A stretch of DNA of 64,000 bases from Piezodorus guildinii (taxonomy: Eukaryota > Arthropoda > Insecta > Hemiptera > Pentatomidae), in NCBI GenBank assembly GCA_023052935.1, contig CM041292.1, positions 198,454,299 to 198,518,298 of the forward strand. Reading direction: 5' to 3'. The position numbers were made by a program, and so were the translations under genes. How positions within the stretch are numbered: the stretch's first letter is position 1; each line of letters begins with the position of its first letter. The notes under the pieces were generated by a model. The model was not told the DNA's origin and did not search any database. It saw nothing but the letters and a program-made list of their open reading frames with translations. This document shows positions 1-11,452 of the stretch, piece by piece.

Positions 1-1122
1 AATAAAAAAATAAAAAATAAGTTTATTTATTAAAAAGGATAGTATGCGCCTACCATTTTATACAGAAAATGTACACCTCAACAGAAAAAAATTGCTACTG
101 GACAATGCGATTTTTAAAATCAACGCAGTAAAGACCAAATGTTGCCACCAATTTTAGCATTTGATTTATTATTTTTCATTCGTTTGTAAATATCATAGAT
201 AGTTTTATTTTATCATTGAAGAAATATTTTGTTAATAGTGCATGTTCTAAAGATTTTTTTTTTCTCTGCTGCTTACTTCAATTTTAGAAAATCCTCCTTT
301 TATTCAAAATATGCACTTCTTCATTATAACTTTTAGTTGTTAACAACATTTGTATTTATAAAACTAAGTGATGCGATTCATATTTTAGTCTGTAAAGCTC
401 TTAAAACTAAAATTTAATTGTCAAATCTTTGTTGCCATCACTAGGATACTCAAGGAGGTATGAGCTGACTGAATTAGAGGTTTGTAATGAATGTCAATGA
501 TAAAAAAAAAAGCTGTCGATACCTCTCTGTAATTAATAAACCTTTAAGTCTAAAAAATGAAATTATAAGACTTAATATCGGATCAAGGCTAACAAATGCA
601 ATGATGATAATAATTAAATAATAATCGATTAAAATTTTATTCGACTTCGATGAATTACAAATAATTTTTTATTTAATTTGAATTTGGTTATTTTGAATTT
701 TTTTTCTTCATATTTCTCCATTCACGCCTATCATAAGCTATCTGACAATAAGCCAATAAGTTATATAAAAAGTAAGCAGCAGACATAATAGGCATAGGAA
801 AGGAAAGTGCCAAGCAGCACACCTTAGGTTTCAATTTAGCAGAGCAGCTTCTTTTAAAACTTCTTCTAACAGGCATTTCAGCTATTGACATTTCGTTTAT
901 AGAGCTATGTCTATATATGTTGGTCAACTATAGGCTGTTGTAAGTCCGTAGGTTAGGTTTTGTTGATAGCCTACCAAGGAACTGTCGTTATGAGTCTTAA
1001 ATTTTTTATTGAAATGATTGTGAGTCTCTTTTGCTGAACCATAAATCTTTGAAGCGTAAGTCTATATGGGTTTAGGTAAGTATGCGTATGTATTAAATTT
1101 GTGTATAATTTTTGGTTTTTAG
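1..1122. other. Unassigned AT-rich sequence
   Basis: No repeat, RNA gene or convincing coding region was recognised here. A short open frame on the minus strand near 690-930 has no recognisable domain and is probably chance. Confidence 0.5.
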
Positions 1123-1135
1123 ATGATTTAGATAG

Positions 1136-1416
1136 GGGAGGCCGTGGCTGAGTGGCTAGCGCGCTAGTCCCTCATGCTAGAGGTTCTGAGTTCGAATCCC
1201 AGTCCCGGCGGGGCTTTCATAAGGATATAATTAAATGGGGATTCACTCACAGCCTCTCCACCCGTCAGTCAACTAGTGGCCACTCACAAAAATAGGCGTG
1301 AGGAGCGATGACCCTACCCTATAAAATCACATCGTGAATCCTGAATATATTCTCCCAGGAAATTATACCACGAAGCCAAGGACCTACACGGCCTGTTGCG
1401 CCAGAAAAAAAAAAAT
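1136..1416 (+). mobile_element. tRNA-derived SINE, family 1 (complete copy with TSD)
   Basis: A retroposon of about 281 bp begins with a tRNA-like head. A-box-like sequence (TGGCTGAGTGG) lies near 1145 and a B box (GTTCGAATCCC) near 1190, as in an RNA polymerase III internal promoter. The head resembles a tRNA with a long variable arm. A tRNA-unrelated body follows, ending in a run of A. The 13-bp sequence ATGATTTAGATAG occurs exactly at both edges (1123-1135 and 1417-1429) and is the target-site duplication, which proves insertion by retroposition. A short piece of the same family lies at 28281-28330. Confidence 0.88.
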
Positions 1417-1429
1417 ATGATTTAGATAG

Positions 1430-2725
1430 AACAGAGTATATAACTTTCATTCGCTGGAGACTATTTCTTTCCATCTTGACATATGGGCACTAAGTCATCC
1501 TTCGATCGATTGTTCGGTAAATAATTTGGTTTTCACCGATAAAAAATAGTGGGCAAGTGTTGAATATAAAAATAAAAATCGTAAATACCTAGCCTTTGGA
1601 TTACTATTTTAGAAGATATTTGCTGTATAATTAAATATGTAGATTTATTTAAATCGACACTGTCCCTGGTAAGTTTAAACTACTCGTGTAACTGGACCAT
1701 ACCCAATACTATTTTACAAACACGGTTTATGAATGAAACATGAACCGAGTACACGTACTAAATGTTCATTTAATCGGCACCCTAAGCCAACCGAGCAGAA
1801 ATAAAGCGATACACCCAACATGGTACTTGATCTTAGGAAATTCTCGCTGGATTCCAGCAGTGCCACAAGAACTGGACTCCTTCACCTCTCATGCGCTCCA
1901 CATTCTAATTTGACTGCTGTACCAACCATCTTGAAAGTTAATTCTCAAACCGGTGTTAAATGTATGGGAATAGCTTATCCATTCATTCTGTAAGACGGGT
2001 TTTTAAAAAAATGTATACATATTTTATGAGATCAACAATAATTGCTGAGTATCAACACTTAGGACCGATCATAGCATGATAGATAAATATAAAATTAAAT
2101 TCATATAACTAAAATAATATACAATGCTTTGCAAAAGCAGTACATGTATTGTATTATTATTATTATAATACAACTCTCACTCACTGGGAATCCTGCATCA
2201 CCATATATATTGAGGCTAGTCGGGATTCTCAGATGTCCATGACCGATTTCAAAATTAGTAAAATATATGTATTTCCTATTTGGCGGAATCTCTCTCTATC
2301 TTGTTTCTTCTTTAAGATTGTCTTCGGATTGATGCGGTATGCTGTGTACTGTAGCAACTCAGCGAAGTTGAGCAGCAGATCCAAATTGGAATTTCCTCCT
2401 CCTTCCTCCTCATACTATATATTCGACATTTTTTACTAAAACATCGCTGCTTTTTTTTTATATTAATTTATTTTTCAGGAAAAATGATTTGGAGTACGAT
2501 TTGATTTCAATCTATTCAAAATTTTGTATCAGCACATAATTTTGCTCAGAGAGAACTGTAATAAAAATTAAGTGCACAAATTATACAACTTTCACATACA
2601 TTTCTATTTCTAAAAAATGAAAATACGTTAAATCTAGAATATAATAATGAATTCTTAAAGTAATTATTTATTCAACTGAATCAATACAAAAAGATGATAT
2701 TTATAAATAATTTTGAAAAAATCTA
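1430..2725. other. Unassigned AT-rich sequence
   Basis: No feature was recognised. A 96-codon plus-strand frame near 2150-2440 has no recognisable motif and low-complexity codon use. Confidence 0.45.
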
Positions 2726-3290
2726 GTGCGGGTAACACACTACATTCACTTACCTCCACTTTAAAAATCGATTAAAGAATTTTCAAATACAGTTAGAGAT
2801 AAAAAATAGTGAAACTATTAAAAAATCAATTATATTATCACCTAAAATAATCAGTTAGTTTAATCGGCTTTTCATGACTCTTTATTAGTTTTTACAAGCT
2901 TGTGTATTAGAAAATATTTTTTCTAAAATCTTCAGCTTTCCAATGGTATATCACACATGTATATTACTGCTCTTATGTTCAAAAACAAAAAATTGCGTTA
3001 AAAAATATTATTTCAGTTTTTTCCTTCGGTTGGGTATCGAATTCATTCAATTAATATATTTACCTGTTTTTCATCAGTGGTAACAAGATAATATAGTTAT
3101 TTTTATAGAATCAACAAAATTAAAGGTACTTTAGAAGAAGAAAATTTAAAATATCAGCATTTAACGCCTGGAAGACTATTTTAATCAGAATGAAACTTAA
3201 ATGTTATTACAGCCTATCACATTTGTCATCGATATAGCGAGTTTAATCAAAATCTTCGGAACCGTTATTGAGAAAATCATATGTTAATAT
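2726..3290 (+). repeat. Repeat-F copy 1 (unclassified interspersed repeat, 3'-truncated)
   Basis: This segment aligns by eye with 17308-18194, 62529-63440 and other copies. It starts with a GTGCGGGTAACACAC-like motif and a CACTTACCTCC block, then shares many landmark strings, including a run around ATATCACACATGTATATT and one around AATCAACAAAATTAAAGG. It stops before the 3' palindrome seen in complete copies. No coding capacity was seen. The class is unknown; see the 17308 entry for the most complete copy. Confidence 0.7.
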
Positions 3291-3841
3291 ATAGTTAAAA
3301 GGTAATAAAACTCATTCCACCGTACCATTCATTTACGATTCTATGGATATAACTTACTTCTAACATAAACAAGGGAGATGCGGTCAGAAATAAAATAAAG
3401 TAATGATTACATAATTATTAACTAGTATCGACACATTTTCCTACGTTGTAATACCTCCCCAAGGTTAAGAAAACAAGAGCAAATAACAATATATTATAAA
3501 TTACGAAAAAGTCTAAAATAATGGAATTATAGTTGTTGGTGAAATAAATTATAGGAAATGTTGGTTTTAGGTGTAAGAGGAGCTATATTTTAAAATAAGA
3601 TAAACTTATACTGAGCTTTAATAATAAAAATTTCTATTACTGTAGTACAGATTACATTTTTTTTAAGTAATATTTTCTTTCATTTTTATACAAGTCAATA
3701 TTTTCTTTATATTTTAGATCATTGTAGCACCTGCCCATAATAATAAGATCAAATGAAGAAGGGTAAAAATGATTTAAAACAACTAAAAACTATTCAGTTA
3801 AAATGATTGAGTCACAGACTGCCACCTCTTTTTAGTTTTAT
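3291..3841. other. Unassigned AT-rich sequence
   Basis: Nothing recognisable was seen between Repeat-F copy 1 and the next LINE. Confidence 0.4.
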
Positions 3842-3851
3842 TTAAAGATAA

Positions 3852-4582
3852 GACAACTAAACATTCTAACATCAAACAGACTCAATCCTTTCAATCCAAT
3901 GTCCTTCGAACAATAGTTAATGCTCCTTATTACGTTACCAACTGTACCCTACACCACGACCTTAATATTCCATTTTTTTTAGACCTGGTACCATATAAAT
4001 TTTCCATATTCCATCAGAACCTTCTTCATGATCCTAATCCTCTAGCTCAATCCCTCTCCAGCTCCACCCATCTCTACAATCCTCCTCGAAGATTGAAACG
4101 GCAGTGGTCCCGTGACCTTTTGTAAACATTTATACTGGAGTTCTGACACTGGTCAGATCCTCCACTCATGTACTGTATGTTTGTGGCTATTGCGCCCTAA
4201 CCCAGCCTCCACTGGCTTACACCAGTGATGTGGCTGAGAGAGAGGCGCTGGGATCTCTTGGATTTGGCTTTTCCCCCACTTGTGGAGGGAGCGGCCCAAT
4301 CTGGGGTCCACTTAGCAGATTGTATACAGTCAAGTTTGTTTGTATGTTGTTTATTTATTTCCCAACTTTGTATTTATTTCTACTACAGGTTGTTGTTTTG
4401 ATTTGTTTGTTGTTTCATTAATTGTTATTGTTTTGTATATATTTGAATTTATTCATTTCCGATTTTATGTAATTTGACTTTATCACTATTTTCTGTATAT
4501 ATTGTATGAATGTGTATCACATCACTATTACTGCTGTTCATTATAAAACATATTATAATAAATCAACAAATAAATAAAAAAA
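3852..4582 (+). mobile_element. LINE-A (Jockey-type) 5'-truncated copy with TSD
   Basis: The sequence matches the last part of ORF2 and the 3' UTR of the full-length LINE at 51660-62528. Translated pieces correspond to its C-terminus, ending in a PPRRLKRQW-like motif near 4085-4115, followed by the family 3' UTR and an A-rich tail. The direct repeat TTAAAGATAA at 3842-3851 and 4583-4592 flanks it and is the target-site duplication, so this is a dead-on-arrival copy truncated at its 5' end, as is usual for target-primed reverse transcription. Confidence 0.88.
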
Positions 4583-4592
4583 TTAAAGATAA

Positions 4593-5164
4593 ACAATGAC
4601 TCCCTGAAAGATCAGGATATCATTATTTAAAATTATTTTAATTGGGAACAAAATAAAAAATAGGAAACATCATCATAGTTTTAAGATTCATAAATCCTTG
4701 AAAATGATAATGAATTTTGTACTATCTAGGAATACCTAGCACTACGGAAGCGTTTTTCCATCCTATTCTTTATGACAGTAGCAAATTATCAAACCAAAAA
4801 AAAAAAAAAAAAATCCGGAAGCGTTTAACATTAGTTCTTCTTAAAATCGCCATTAGACGAAACTAGCTGCGTGACATAAACTTTACTAGGTTCTTCCTAG
4901 ACCAAGGGCCAAGGATAGATGTCTATGATAGATGACACTAGGTCGTTAGGAGTTCCGAATTGCTATACCACGACTCTCACTTTATTTATAGTCTTATAGC
5001 CATTGTAAGTATGACAGATGTGGTCATTATACATGAATCTGTATACTTCCTTATTGACATTTATTTTATTTTTATGATGTCTTCTCATTAGAACATCTTC
5101 TCTAATGAACTCAGTCCGGCTTATAAAAACTTTACGATAGTATAAAACATCAAATATAATACCT
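4593..5164. other. Unassigned AT-rich sequence
   Basis: No feature was recognised; it includes a run of about 17 A near 4797-4813. Confidence 0.4.
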
Positions 5165-5660
5165 TTATTTATTTAAAAAAATATATTTATTGATATCTAC
5201 AACTGTATTAAAAAAAATACATCAAGTAAATGTGATGGTAATATAAAAAACTGTCATGAAATAATGTAGAGACACTACCTAGTAAAAGCACTCTAAAAAT
5301 ATACTAAACTAAAGGTCTCGTGGCCAATCTTTTAAAACGCCTCAGTAGATTATTAGGAATTCAAGGTTGAAACTAATGGATTTAGTAGGGAATTGAGTTT
5401 GTCATAGAAGGAATGGTACCTATGTTCGGGCTATATATTTTGGAATATTAAGGTCTTTATGGATGAGTTTATTAGTGACAAAATAAGGAGCATTGGGATT
5501 TTCCGGAAGAATTTCGGATTGTAAGGATTGGATCTGAGAAGAATTCGATGGTTTAGTAGAGCCCCAGAGCTCAACTCCAAAAGTCCAGATTATAAATAAA
5601 TTAAATATCCGATAATTCTTAATTAAATCACAGTCTCTTGGCATTACGAATTATCTGGAT
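5165..5660 (-). mobile_element. LINE-B (Jockey-like) 3' fragment
   Basis: On the minus strand an interrupted frame encodes the C-terminal region of a Jockey-type ORF2: TFGVELWGSTKPSNSSQIQ, then YFVTNKLIHKDLNIP. These correspond to the LWGT, IQSFQS and NAPYYV blocks of the intact LINE ORF2 at 59545-62229. The sequence is clearly diverged from LINE-A, so I treat it as a related family. Stops and indels make it non-functional. The A-rich 3' side lies at the low-coordinate end. Confidence 0.8.
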
Positions 5661-5934
5661 TCTACTATACAATATAGTCTCAATATTCTGAATTCATTGA
5701 ATTTTTAAAACATTCTAGAAATCTCCGTTGTTAATTTGAGCTATCAAAGATGAAAATGGTTTGTTCTAATCGCTCAAAAACTCGTTACATAACTACATAC
5801 GTCAGGCTACATCATGTGACTACGTTTTAATCGGGTAAAGACATGAAGATATTACTGTCTTATTTTTTTTTTTTTTTTTTTTATATTAATTTAGATCATC
5901 TACTTTTAACTGCACTTCATTACAGAGATGGACA

Positions 5935-6360
5935 AGGGGGATGATAGGATAAAACTAGTGGATTCGAGTGGAAATGGAGTTTTTCATGGAATGATTGATA
6001 ACTGGTTCGGGCTAATTCAGTAACATATGGGATATTAAGGTCTTTATGCGTGAGCTTATTAGTGACAAAATAAGGAGTATTGGGATTTTCCGAAGAATTT
6101 TGGATTGTAATGATTGGATCCGAGAGGAATTCGATGGTTTAGTAGAACCCCATAGCTCCTTACTCCGTAAGTCTATATCGGTCTTATGATAATCATATAA
6201 ATAAATCTTTTGTAATTAAGTGGATGGTTGGAAAGCGTTTTTTCCAGTAAGTGTTGAAGTTAGTGGCAGTTTCTTGTCGTTTCAGTCTTGTATGGGGATT
6301 CCAAGTTAGACGTTTGTCTGATTATCGAATCTGTTCAACTGGGGCTAGTGAGTGTCATTA
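5935..6360 (-). mobile_element. LINE-B (Jockey-like) internal fragment
   Basis: This is a second copy of the same minus-strand ORF2 region as 5165-5660, and it extends further toward the 5' side of the element, through blocks corresponding to the KRLTWNPH and LNRRFGQLY region of the intact LINE. It carries frame-disrupting changes. Sequence beyond its 5' edge (to about 6660) also resembles the sequence beyond the copy at 7000-7620, so the two may descend from one duplicated segment. Confidence 0.78.
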
Positions 6361-6999
6361 AAATACACTATAGGGCAGGAAGTCATTGTTTACGACGATG
6401 AGTAAGGTTATCTGGTGATTTTAATTTTTTAAATCATTTATTTTAATTTATGATTTGAGTATTAAAGTTTATGTTTGAATGTTTTATAGTTTATCATATC
6501 CTTTTAAAGAAGTTTTATATAGCACATATGATGATTTCATACTTCTTGTGCCAGATGGGAATGAAGAAATCAACTTACACAAAAAAAACTATATACAATA
6601 GAAATATTATATAGATACAATTTGTAAAATAATAAAATCATATCGTCCTAAAAATAAATAATAAACCCTAAATGAAGAGATTTAATTTTAAACAAATCAT
6701 TTGTCTTCTGACTTGATTTGATAATCATAAGAAAGTATATATATTATTTAAATCATATAATAATCGATTGCAACACTATCTCAGGTACACAAAATTTTAC
6801 GAGTATTGCATAAAATAGTATTGTAAAAGTTTGAAAATAAATAATTTGTTTATGAATAACGAATGAGTCATTATTCATTAAGAAATAACAATTTATAATG
6901 AATGATAACTCAATGGCACGATAAAGGGGTTGTAAATACATTTATGTAAACGTTTAATATAGAAACATCTTGCATCTAAATATACGAATTCGAAATTTT

Positions 7000-7620
7000 T
7001 ATATTTTTATTGAAATTTACAACTGTATTTTGTAATACAACAAGTAAATATGCTGGTAATGTAAAATACGAAGAGAAACTGTCCATTGGCAGCACTCTAG
7101 TAGTCAATCTAAACAAGAAGGTCTCGAGGCCATCTTCTTTTAGACGCCTTTCAGGAGGATTGTCAGGAATGGAAGAGGAAGCAAGGATTAAAAACTAGTG
7201 GGTTAGAGTGTAGTGGAGTTTGTCATGGAAGGATTGATACCTGGTTCGGGCCAAATCAGCTACATAAGTAATATTAAGGTCTTTATGGATGAGCTTATTC
7301 GTGAAAAGTAAGGAGGATTGAGGATTTTTCTTTTTGAAGGATTGAAGACGGGAAGTAATTTGATGGTTTCAGTGGCCAAAGCTCAGCCCCGTAAGTCCAG
7401 ATAGGCCTTATGATGTTATGTAGATGAGTCTTTTGTAGTTAAGTGGAAGGTTAGAGCGTCTGTCTAGTAAGTGTTGAAGTAACGAAAGCAGGCGAGCAGT
7501 TTCTTGTCATTTCAGTCTAGTGTGGGGATTCCATGTTATACGTTTGTCAAGTAGAAGTCCTAGGTAGCGGATCTGTTCAAACTGGAACAAGCGAAATAAT
7601 ATTAAAGGTACTGTAGGACA
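7000..7620 (-). mobile_element. LINE-B (Jockey-like) 3' fragment
   Basis: A minus-strand copy runs from the 3' UTR (near 7000) through the C-terminus of ORF2 (a PPERRLKEDGLETF-like string near 7122-7165, matching PPRRLKRQWPRDLL of the intact element) and upstream RT-distal blocks to about 7620. It is broken by stops and frameshifts. The 3' UTR start resembles segments at 5165-5220 and 43330-43400. Confidence 0.8.
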
Positions 7621-7880
7621 GGATGTCATATGAAATTAATTATTTAAAATGCACTTATTTGAATTTATGATTTTATTGAAAGTTTTTCGATGTATGAGTT
7701 AAAGTTTATCATGTCCTTTTAGAGAATTTTTCTATAGCACATATGATGAGTGTCACACGTCTTATAACAGGTGTGAATGAAGGAATCGAGTTAAACAAAA
7801 AAATCTATAAGCATATAAATATTACATAAAATACTATTATATAGGATTTATTAGTAAAATAATAAAATCATTCAGTCAAA
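7621..7880. repeat. Segment resembling 6400-6660 (direct duplication)
   Basis: Shared strings include AAAGTTTATCAT followed by GTCCTTTTAGA or ATCCTTTTAAA, then a TATAGCACATATGATGA block and a final AAAATAATAAAATCAT. Because the similarity continues beyond the LINE-B homology in both places, a duplication or a chimeric repeat is more likely than two independent random truncations. Confidence 0.6.
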
Positions 7881-8250
7881 TTTAACCAGCTTAATTTAAT
7901 CAAGGGAAATTTATATCAGCTGATATTGTTCATTCGAAGAGTTCTAAGAAATTTGAAAATCAGCTGATCAGAAGAAACAGCTGAAGAAAGATATTAAATT
8001 AAAACAAATCATCCAGTCATTTTTCAAAGAAATGAACCTTGTTGAATGTCTTGAACTTCTTGTAAAAGTGTGGGAAATAGCATTGGCAGTTTTATAACTA
8101 TTAGTAATAATAATAGAGGAAATAATAGCCGTTAAAAACTATCGAGTCAGTGCTGCTCTGAGAAAAGCGATAATCCTAAAAAGACACCGACTGAGGAAGC
8201 GATGACGTGCAGGAATAATAATATTCTCTCAATAATTTGGCACACGATTT

Positions 8251-8355
8251 AAAGAGGCTGGGTGTGAGTTTATTAGTGAATAAATTATTCTGTCACAGCC
8301 AAGGTTCGAACTCAACACCCAGAAAACAGTAGATGCTTGTGCTCTATTCACTAAA

Positions 8356-8362
<7 letters not shown>
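8251..8362 (-). mobile_element. SINE family 3 fragment (tRNA-like head)
   Basis: On the minus strand this matches the head of the complete copy at 19027-19346, including a B-box-like GGTTCGAAC (here followed by a damaged box) and the block around CTATTCACTAAACCA. It is diverged and truncated, and it ends against a (TA)n tract at 8359-8398. Confidence 0.7.

Positions 8363-8398
<36 letters not shown>
8359..8398. repeat. (AT)n microsatellite
   Basis: An uninterrupted run of about 20 AT units lies directly at the edge of a SINE fragment. Confidence 0.95.
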
Positions 8399-8400
<2 letters not shown>

Positions 8401-9200
8401 GGACAGAAGAAAGGAAGAAGCGGCATTCTAAGAGGATGAAGAGATATTGGGTGGCAAAGAAGAACAAAATGAAGTCCTGATTTCAAGTTTAGTCGCTCTC
8501 CTCAGGGGAAAAAATCATAATAATAATGATAATAATATTTCTGTAACTATTGAATAACAATTATTTGCGATTTTTGATTCGTTTAAATATAATTTCCTTC
8601 TGAATGAGATCCTACCTTGAATACGGTTTCATTAAGTACGCTTTTTAAGCCTAAGTGCCTTCGCCTTAAAATACTAACAAAAGAAATAAAGTGATTATGT
8701 GTTTCACGTAGATAGAAGCGATATTCAAAACATACCCGTAATGAAGCAGCTTTGAATTCATTTTCTTTATAGGATGCATCTACTGCAACCGCAGCATAAT
8801 TAAATATGCTTCAGAAAAATAACATGCATTTCCTTTAACGCTAAAGATTAAATAGAATTTATGCCTACAATTGTGGCAGATTGTAATCTTTAATAACGAA
8901 AACAATTTATTTTCTATTCGATTTGTTTTTGTTTTTTTTCTTTATCATAAACTGTTTTTATAAGATATTACTCTGGTTATATCCATATTGTTATATTGTT
9001 TGTAGGCTGAGTTAAATTGGCCTAAATATCCTGTTTACCGACGGTAATATGTCTTGTTTTTTCTGTTACGAGCCATTAAACCGAAATATCTCCTAACGTC
9101 CTTGTTTGTAGTACACGTTTTTATTTTTATTCAATACTAGGTAACCCGACAGATGATTTCCTTTCTTAACTATGTCTTACTAAAATAGGTAAAGTCGTTA
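8399..9200. other. Unassigned AT-rich sequence
   Basis: No feature was recognised. Confidence 0.4.
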
Positions 9201-9204
9201 CCTT

Positions 9205-9325
9205 AAAAAAAAAAAATAGTAAAGTATAATTTCTTATTTTTTCTTTGATAAGATCCTTCTCCTGACTGTTATAAACACCACAAAAAAATAATTAGCGAAA
9301 TCGTCCAAGCCGTTCATATGTGTAT
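9205..9325 (+). repeat. Direct repeat, left copy (partner at 10008-10110)
   Basis: Both copies share GATAAGATCCTTC, CCTGACTGTTATAAACAC, an A run, then ATTAGC and GTCAAGCCGTTC-type sequence. The family is unknown. The AATCGGTCAAGCCGTT style of ending is common near the 3' ends of insect non-LTR elements, but no coding part is present. Confidence 0.6.
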
Positions 9326-9341
9326 GTATATATGTATATGT

Positions 9342-9380
<39 letters not shown>
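9316..9380. repeat. (TA)n / (TATG)n microsatellite
   Basis: Compound dinucleotide and tetranucleotide repeat seen directly in the sequence. Confidence 0.9.
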
Positions 9381-9384
<4 letters not shown>

Positions 9385-9460
9385 TGATCAGTTCTCGACT
9401 GTTGATAATTGAAGTTTGTGTTGTTCTTAGGTTTCAGTCAATGTATAAACAATTTTATCT

Positions 9461-9499
9461 ATGCGACGTTTCGAGAATTTATTGTTCTCATAATCATGC
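9461..9499 (-). other. Foldback-family hairpin motif (single arm)
   Basis: On the minus strand, ATGATTAT is followed by an inner stem GAGAA paired with TTCTC (9485-9489 with 9473-9477) and then GAAACGTC. This matches the hairpin of the foldback elements at 38547, 44376 and 63790, but with a different, still paired, inner stem. A second inverted arm was not found. Confidence 0.6.
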
Positions 9500-9814
9500 C
9501 TTAACAGTGGAAAAACAAATAAAAAAAACATAACATTAATATTATTATACAATAATTAATATATGATGTTATTGTTAGAGATATAAAGAAGAGTACGTTG
9601 AACAATGAATAATCATACAGTAGGTACAAAGATATTTTAAATTAATATTTACATTAAAGATATTATTATAAAATTACTTACAATTTTGCACAAAATAGTG
9701 ACTTAATTAGACATGTTTAGCCTACACGCTTTGAAAGAACACTGAAAAAATAAAAAAGGAATAGTTCAAGTATGGAAGATTTTCCAGGAATTTATGATGA
9801 CGTCAGGAGTCTGG

Positions 9815-9962
<148 letters not shown>

Positions 9963-10007
9963 ATTATCTTGGAATATTTAATACAAAAAAAAAAAAAAAT
10001 TGTACCC

Positions 10008-10110
10008 TTTTCTTTTTTTTCTCTGTGATAAGATCCTTCGCCTGACTGTTATAAACACAAAAAAAAAAATTAGCAATATCGGTCAAGCCGTTCGGTTGAA
10101 ACGTAAGACT
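10008..10110 (+). repeat. Direct repeat, right copy (partner at 9205-9325)
   Basis: See the left copy. The overlapping open frames on both strands here are produced by A/T runs and have no recognisable protein similarity. Confidence 0.6.
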
Positions 10111-10439
10111 TCCCCTCTTCACCATTGTGACGTTAAAAAAAGGAATAAAAATAAACCAAAATTTATACATATAGAAATAAATTATTGTTCATTATCTTCC
10201 ACGATACATCTGTTCTTTAAGATCAATATTTTCGAAATGTTAGAAAATGACCAATTTTAAGGTTGTGATTGTGAGGTAGCAGTCAACTGTCAGTGATCAC
10301 AGACAATTATATCACATAGAATGTTAAATTTATCCGTGTAGAAATCGTGATTCTTATTATTATTCCATGTTTCACTAATATTTTTCGTTAAGTTCATTTA
10401 AAATTATTTCCGAATGATCCATCAAGGTGTGTGTAGATT

Positions 10440-10640
10440 ACTAGTTAGAAACAACCCTACACCATCACCCTTTACACTTCATTTATTTGAGACCTTATTC
10501 CATGTAAATCTAGATTTTGAAGATTCGATGATCATCTTTTAAAACTACACCACTACTTCCAGCACCTTATCCTTCAAGGACCCAAAACATCTGTTATAGT
10601 TCCCTAGAAGGGTTAGAAAAAAAATAAACGATTCGCAATT
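10440..10640 (+). mobile_element. Probable highly diverged LINE-A fragment
   Basis: The strings CCCTACACCATCACC, TTTATTTGAGACCTTATTCC and CAGCACCTTATCC lie in the order and spacing of the ORF2 C-terminal region of LINE-A (TLHHD, LDLIP and LSSS blocks). It contains stops and is weakly supported. Confidence 0.4.
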
Positions 10641-10878
10641 TAGTGACTTTGCTGAATCCGTAAACGATAATTGTGTAGAAGACTGATGAGGATGCAGGAT
10701 GGAAATGTTGAGGTCTCTTAGTCCAATTTTTCAACCTTGACCCGACACTAAACTCACTTATTCTATTAATTTTGTTTTCTTATTGAATTTTCGAATCCAC
10801 GAGGATGTAAAGAGAAAATAATTGGAAAGTGTTTTACGTAAACTGACCAAGCCAAAAATTGTCATATATACGTAAAAC

Positions 10879-11150
10879 ATAACTTGTAGTGTAGTTGCTA
10901 GCTTAACAGCCTTCTACACTCAAGGTCAAGGGTTCAAACCAGGCAGGCGGGCCTAGGATCTTTTAAATCTATTAAAAAAATCGTTGGTTATGATTATAAA
11001 TCGGAGGAGACATAATATGGTGGTCCCAAGCCCATGCGACGTCAGTTACTCGTGAAAGATCCCTATCCTTATTAAATCTAGATAGGCAAAATTTAAAACA
11101 TCCACTTTAGCATCCTTTGATTAGCCAAGTAGCATAGAGTGACGTCACAT
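10879..11150 (+). mobile_element. SINE family 2 (tRNA-derived), diverged copy
   Basis: The head has a GTGTAGTTGCTAGC A-box region and a B box GGTTCAAACC. The body includes TACTCGTGAAAGATCCCTATCC and a 3' block ending AGCATAGAGTGACGTCA. It forms a head-out inverted pair with the copy at 11200-11452. Confidence 0.82.
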
Positions 11151-11199
11151 ACTTTCCAAAAAATAATGTGTATATGTGATAATATGAGCTTAATACCTT

Positions 11200-11452
11200 G
11201 ACATCACTTTATGCTACTATGGCTAATCGGATGATGCTACAGTGGGAGTCCTGAATTTCGCCAATCCAGCTTTAATTGGAGTCAGGATATAAGTACCTGT
11301 AGTACAGTTCCGGGACCACCTTTTTACTTGACCTCCAAAGGACGGCATAACTAAGGATTCTTTACTCCCATTAAAAAATCCTAGGGCCATCTGCAGGTTT
11401 TACCCTTTGGCATAGAACGCTGTAATGCTAGCCACTTTGCTAAAGGTGACCA
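11200..11452 (-). mobile_element. SINE family 2 (tRNA-derived), near complete
   Basis: On the minus strand the order is a tRNA-like head (TAGCAAAGTGGCTAGCATT near 11430), a damaged B box, the AGGATTTTTTAATGGGAG block and the 3' CATAGTAGCATAAAGTGA block. The opposite-strand neighbour at 10879-11150 means a transcript through both could fold back. Confidence 0.82.

Noticed and set aside
1136..1215. Possible tRNA-Ser/Leu gene
   Set aside because: It is the tRNA-like head of a TSD-flanked SINE.
10684..10715. CTGATGAGGATG and GGAAATGTTG as a hammerhead ribozyme
   Set aside because: No stable stem II forms between the two blocks and no cleavage-site stem is visible. It may be a diverged foldback-family motif.
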